A stretch of 39,581 nt of DNA from Arenimonas sp. GDDSR-1 (GTDB lineage: Bacteria; Pseudomonadota; Gammaproteobacteria; Xanthomonadales; Xanthomonadaceae): positions 1-39,581 of the forward strand of contig NZ_JAPDUI010000023.1 in assembly GCF_025980345.1 (NCBI RefSeq), given 5' to 3'. The notes under the pieces were generated by a model. That model did not search any database. It saw only the letters and a program-made list of their open reading frames with translations, and was not told where the DNA came from. Positions 37,695-39,581 of this stretch are shown here, piece by piece. Within the stretch, counting starts at the first letter, position 1. Each line of letters begins with the position of its first letter. Position numbers and translations under genes: made by a program.

Positions 37695-37877
37695 ATGTCG
37701 GACAACGCGGAATTTCGCAGCTGGATCTGCATCGTATGCGGATTCGAATACCACGAAGCCGAAGGTTGGCCCGAGGAGGGCATTGCGCCCGGTACCCGAT
37801 GGGAAGACGTGCCCGAGGACTGGTGCTGTCCGGACTGCGGCGTCGGCAAAGCCGACTTCGAAATGGTGATCGCTTAA
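37695..37877 (+). CDS. Rubredoxin
   Basis: A 60-residue one-iron electron carrier. Both metal-binding knuckles are present: [13 protein letters not shown] and [12 protein letters not shown], with the aromatic residues usual between them (W near 25, W near 36). It probably passes electrons to an oxygenase, NO or ROS reductase; no partner gene is adjacent. AGGTG lies five bases before the ATG at 37695. Its stop TAA overlaps the stop of the converging SirB1-like gene, the two sharing TTAA at 37874-37877. Confidence 0.96.
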   Translation: MSDNAEFRSWICIVCGFEYHEAEGWPEEGIAPGTRWEDVPEDWCCPDCGVGKADFEMVIA

Positions 37878-38719
37878 TTCAGGCGCTTGGGTAGGGCGGC
37901 AGCCTCAATCAGAAGGTTGCGGACGCCATCGGCATCCTCGGCGTCGGGCCGCAACTGGAGATAGCGGGTCAAATCGGCGTTGGCGCCACTGCGATAGCCG
38001 ATTTCAGCGTAGGCAAAGCCGCGGTCGCGCAGAGCCTCCGGAAGATCAGGTGACAGTTTCAGGATGCGGTCGGCACTCCGGGCAACCCGTTCAAAGTCCC
38101 CCTGATGCTGGTAAATCGTCTGCAGATTGCGCAGCATCCGCATCAGAATGGTGCGGGCGGTGGCGGGCGCCAGAATCTGGAACAGCTGCGAGTCGCTGGG
38201 CGCAAGGCCATCCAGATGCGGGGTCACCCGCTCCCGCAGTTCTTCGATGCTGACCGGCCGGCCCTGGTTGAACGGGTCGAGAACCAGAATGCCGTCGTCG
38301 ACCGGAAGCCGCACCAGAAAATGCCCCGGGAAGGAAATTCCTTCAAGCGGCAGGCCGATCCGGTGCATGACGGCGATATGTACCACCGCCAAGGAAATCG
38401 GAATCCCCAGCCGGCGGTCGAATACCTGATTCAGGTAGCTGTTGCGGGGGTCCTCGTAGTTCCGGGCATTGCCGGAGAATCCCAGTTCCTTGTACAGGAA
38501 ATGGTTGATGGCGGTCAGTTTCGAGGGAATGTCCAATCCCTCGCTCAGGGAAGCGCTCAGGCGCCGGCCATACCCGTCAACCATGGCCAGATAAGCGCCG
38601 GTCTCCAGCTCCGGATACTCGTCGCGTGCGATCAGAAGGGCCGTTTCCAGCAAGGGCAGTTCGGCATCGGACAAAGTCGCGAGGCGGTTCCAGTCCGGCA
38701 ATCCGGCATTTTCGGCCAT
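37874..38719 (-). CDS. SirB1 family transglutaminase-like/TPR protein
   Basis: A 281-residue protein. Residues about 50-160 form the transglutaminase-like SirB1 domain, with [46 protein letters not shown]; the catalytic cysteine of true transglutaminases is not evident here, which is normal for this family. Residues about 190-265 look like two TPR motifs. The function is not established. The start at 38719 has AAGGAG six bases upstream; the longer frame lacks support. It follows the DUF192 lipoprotein gene after 17 bp. Confidence 0.9.
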   Translation of the reverse strand: MAENAGLPDWNRLATLSDAELPLLETALLIARDEYPELETGAYLAMVDGYGRRLSASLSEGLDIPSKLTAINHFLYKELGFSGNARNYEDPRNSYLNQVFDRRLGIPISLAVVHIAVMHRIGLPLEGISFPGHFLVRLPVDDGILVLDPFNQGRPVSIEELRERVTPHLDGLAPSDSQLFQILAPATARTILMRMLRNLQTIYQHQGDFERVARSADRILKLSPDLPEALRDRGFAYAEIGYRSGANADLTRYLQLRPDAEDADGVRNLLIEAAALPKRLN

Positions 38720-38736
38720 CTGCTGCTCCTTTGGGC

Positions 38737-39192
38737 TTACCGGGCGGGTTGCACGCCATTCAAACGCAGGGGGTCCCCGGGTTTCAGGCCCAGGCTGTCG
38801 GCCTGCCCGGCGTTCAATTCCAGCACATAGCGGGCCGGACCGGCGCTGGGGAAAACCGGGCATTGCGGTTGATCGCCGCAGGGCGGCACGCCGAGCTGGG
38901 CGGAGACCAGTTTGAGCTTGCTGTCGAAGTAAAGGATATCGAGCGGAATGTAGGTGTTTTTCATCCAATAGGCCACCGGCTCCTCGCTGTCATGGATGAA
39001 CAGCATGCCGGCATCGGCGGGCAAATCGCGGCGGAACATCAGGCCGCGTTCGCGCAGCTCGGGGGTGTCGGCCAGCTCCACGGTATAGCGCTTGCCCTTG
39101 AGCTCGACCGAGGGGGCGTCGGCAAGCTCTGCGCAGCCGGTGGCCGTGAGAACAAGGTTGAGCATGAAGCCGAACAGGAGCGGATTGCGCAT
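38737..39192 (-). CDS. DUF192 family lipoprotein
   Basis: A 151-residue protein. Residues 1-20 are a lipoprotein signal ending LTATGC, with C20 as lipidation site. The DUF192 domain follows: YTVELADTPELRERGLMFRRDLPADAGMLF, then WMKNTYIPLDILYFD, and a C-terminal RYVLELNAGQADSLGLKPGD. The domain's function is unknown. The start at 39192 is chosen because the signal sequence begins there; the ribosome site is poor. It heads a two-gene unit with the SirB1-like gene. Confidence 0.9.
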   Translation of the reverse strand: MRNPLLFGFMLNLVLTATGCAELADAPSVELKGKRYTVELADTPELRERGLMFRRDLPADAGMLFIHDSEEPVAYWMKNTYIPLDILYFDSKLKLVSAQLGVPPCGDQPQCPVFPSAGPARYVLELNAGQADSLGLKPGDPLRLNGVQPAR

Positions 39193-39342
39193 GGCGGATT
39201 TTCCAAGGATGACAGGGACAGAATTCCCTGTTTGTGCCCCTGTCGTCAAGCGTCGGAAGGTCTGTAGCCCGGATTGACGGTTTTGCCCGGCGGCGCAGAT
39301 GGGCGGCTAACTGAACTGCAGGTTAACTTTGCCGGAAAGCGG

Positions 39343-39371
39343 TTGACGGTATTTCAGATTCTTGTCATAAT
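39343..39371 (+). promoter_or_regulatory. Strong sigma70-type promoter P1 (probable rrn promoter)
   Basis: TTGACG (39343-39348), 17-bp spacer, CATAAT (39366-39371); start near 39378. It points out of the window to the right. The 150 bases before it, back to the DUF192 start at 39192, show no gene. Near-consensus hexamers with ideal spacing and the downstream boxA-like element point to a stable-RNA operon. Confidence 0.75.
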
Positions 39372-39380
39372 GTTCAACTC

Positions 39381-39504
39381 ACTTCGGGGCGAAATGCTCG
39401 GAAGCAAATGCCTCGCAACATACGAAATTCAATTTCAAAATGTTGACGCGGCGAAAAAGGTCTGCCATACTGTGCGACCACTTCGAGACGAAATGTCCGA
39501 AGCG
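39381..39504 (+). repeat. Duplicated promoter-leader unit, period 99-100 bp
   Basis: The sequence after P1, ACTTCGGGGCGAAATG then CTCGGAAGC (39381-39405), returns after P2 as ACTTCGAGACGAAATG then TCCGAAGC (39480-39503). With the two promoters this makes a diverged tandem copy. A third partial match, CTTCGGGGCGA, follows at 39511-39521. Each has the small dyad TTCG-NNN-CGAA. Confidence 0.7.
39443..39471 (+). promoter_or_regulatory. Strong sigma70-type promoter P2 (probable rrn promoter)
   Basis: TTGACG (39443-39448), 17-bp spacer, CATACT (39466-39471); start near 39478. It lies exactly 100 bp after P1. The GC-rich discriminator GTGCGACC after the -10 fits stringent (ppGpp) control of rRNA promoters. 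Confidence 0.75.
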
Positions 39505-39527
39505 CGAACCCTTCGGGGCGAGCAGAA

Positions 39528-39540
39528 TGATCTTTGTAAA
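39528..39540 (+). promoter_or_regulatory. boxA-like antitermination element
   Basis: TGATCTTTGTAAA matches the rrn boxA consensus TGCTCTTTAACAA at 9 of 13 positions. It lies about 50 bp after the predicted P2 start, where rrn leaders carry boxA. The mature 16S rRNA would begin beyond the window. Confidence 0.5.
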
Positions 39541-39581
39541 TGTGCGCAGGAAATTTGTGCGGGCGTCTGTAAGATGGGATT

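Noticed and set aside
38720-38968. Longer N-terminus for the SirB1-like protein
   Set aside because: The extension reads through the DUF192 gene in another frame and has no family match; a good ribosome site supports 38719.

Overview
This is an ordinary, GC-rich, densely packed bacterial chromosome segment with no mobile element, CRISPR array or prophage. The gene set fits a gammaproteobacterium, most likely of the Xanthomonadales/Lysobacterales: mpl, a PPi-type phosphofructokinase with a membrane pyrophosphatase, an FNR-type regulator with quinol-type NO reductase, and an aspartyl-hydroxylase/sulfotransferase fusion. The taxonomic placement is inference.

Left part (1-6.9 kb): a quinol-dependent nitric oxide reductase (cut by the window edge) lies downstream of an FNR-type regulator gene, with an FNR-like box between them. 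Divergently, a TPP riboswitch controls thiC. A two-domain Fe(II)/2-oxoglutarate hydroxylase-sulfotransferase fusion follows.

6.4-15.2 kb (minus strand): a tight glycogen/maltodextrin operon glgP-glgB-glgX-malQ plus a GNAT acetyltransferase, with every junction overlapping. Neither glycogen synthase (glgA) nor glgC is in the window.

15.3-21.5 kb: an exported class A beta-lactamase-like serine hydrolase, a lipoprotein preceded by a 27-codon ORF, two tandem bacteriohemerythrins, an outer-membrane beta-barrel protein and a molybdopterin oxidoreductase. FNR-like boxes precede the hemerythrin pair and the barrel protein.

21.5-32.7 kb: a ChaA-type cation/proton antiporter, soluble pyrophosphatase ppa, a YdcH/DUF465 protein behind an FNR-class promoter, a VOC protein, an ExoD-like protein, the proton-pumping pyrophosphatase hppA, a secreted protein of unknown function with a perfect CRP/Clp box, a PPi-dependent phosphofructokinase, adk, mpl, an SDR and a glyoxalase. 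Three proteins of pyrophosphate metabolism sit within about 7 kb.

32.7-39.6 kb: a minus-strand overlapping operon thiE-hemL-HAD hydrolase-trans-sulfuration enzyme-membrane protein, rubredoxin, a SirB1-type protein and a DUF192 lipoprotein. The last 240 bases hold two strong sigma70-type promoters exactly 100 bp apart and a boxA-like element, which look like the start of an rRNA operon lying just outside the window.

The main connecting theme is oxygen/NO response: one FNR-type regulator carrying all expected Fe-S cysteines and DNA-contact residues, and four FNR-like boxes upstream of NO reductase, hemerythrins, an outer-membrane protein and a YdcH protein. A second theme is pyrophosphate-based energy metabolism. 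I found no clear new multi-gene system; the most unusual items are the fusion enzyme, the dyad over the hemerythrin start, the duplicated terminal promoter and the unknown secreted protein between hppA and pfp.
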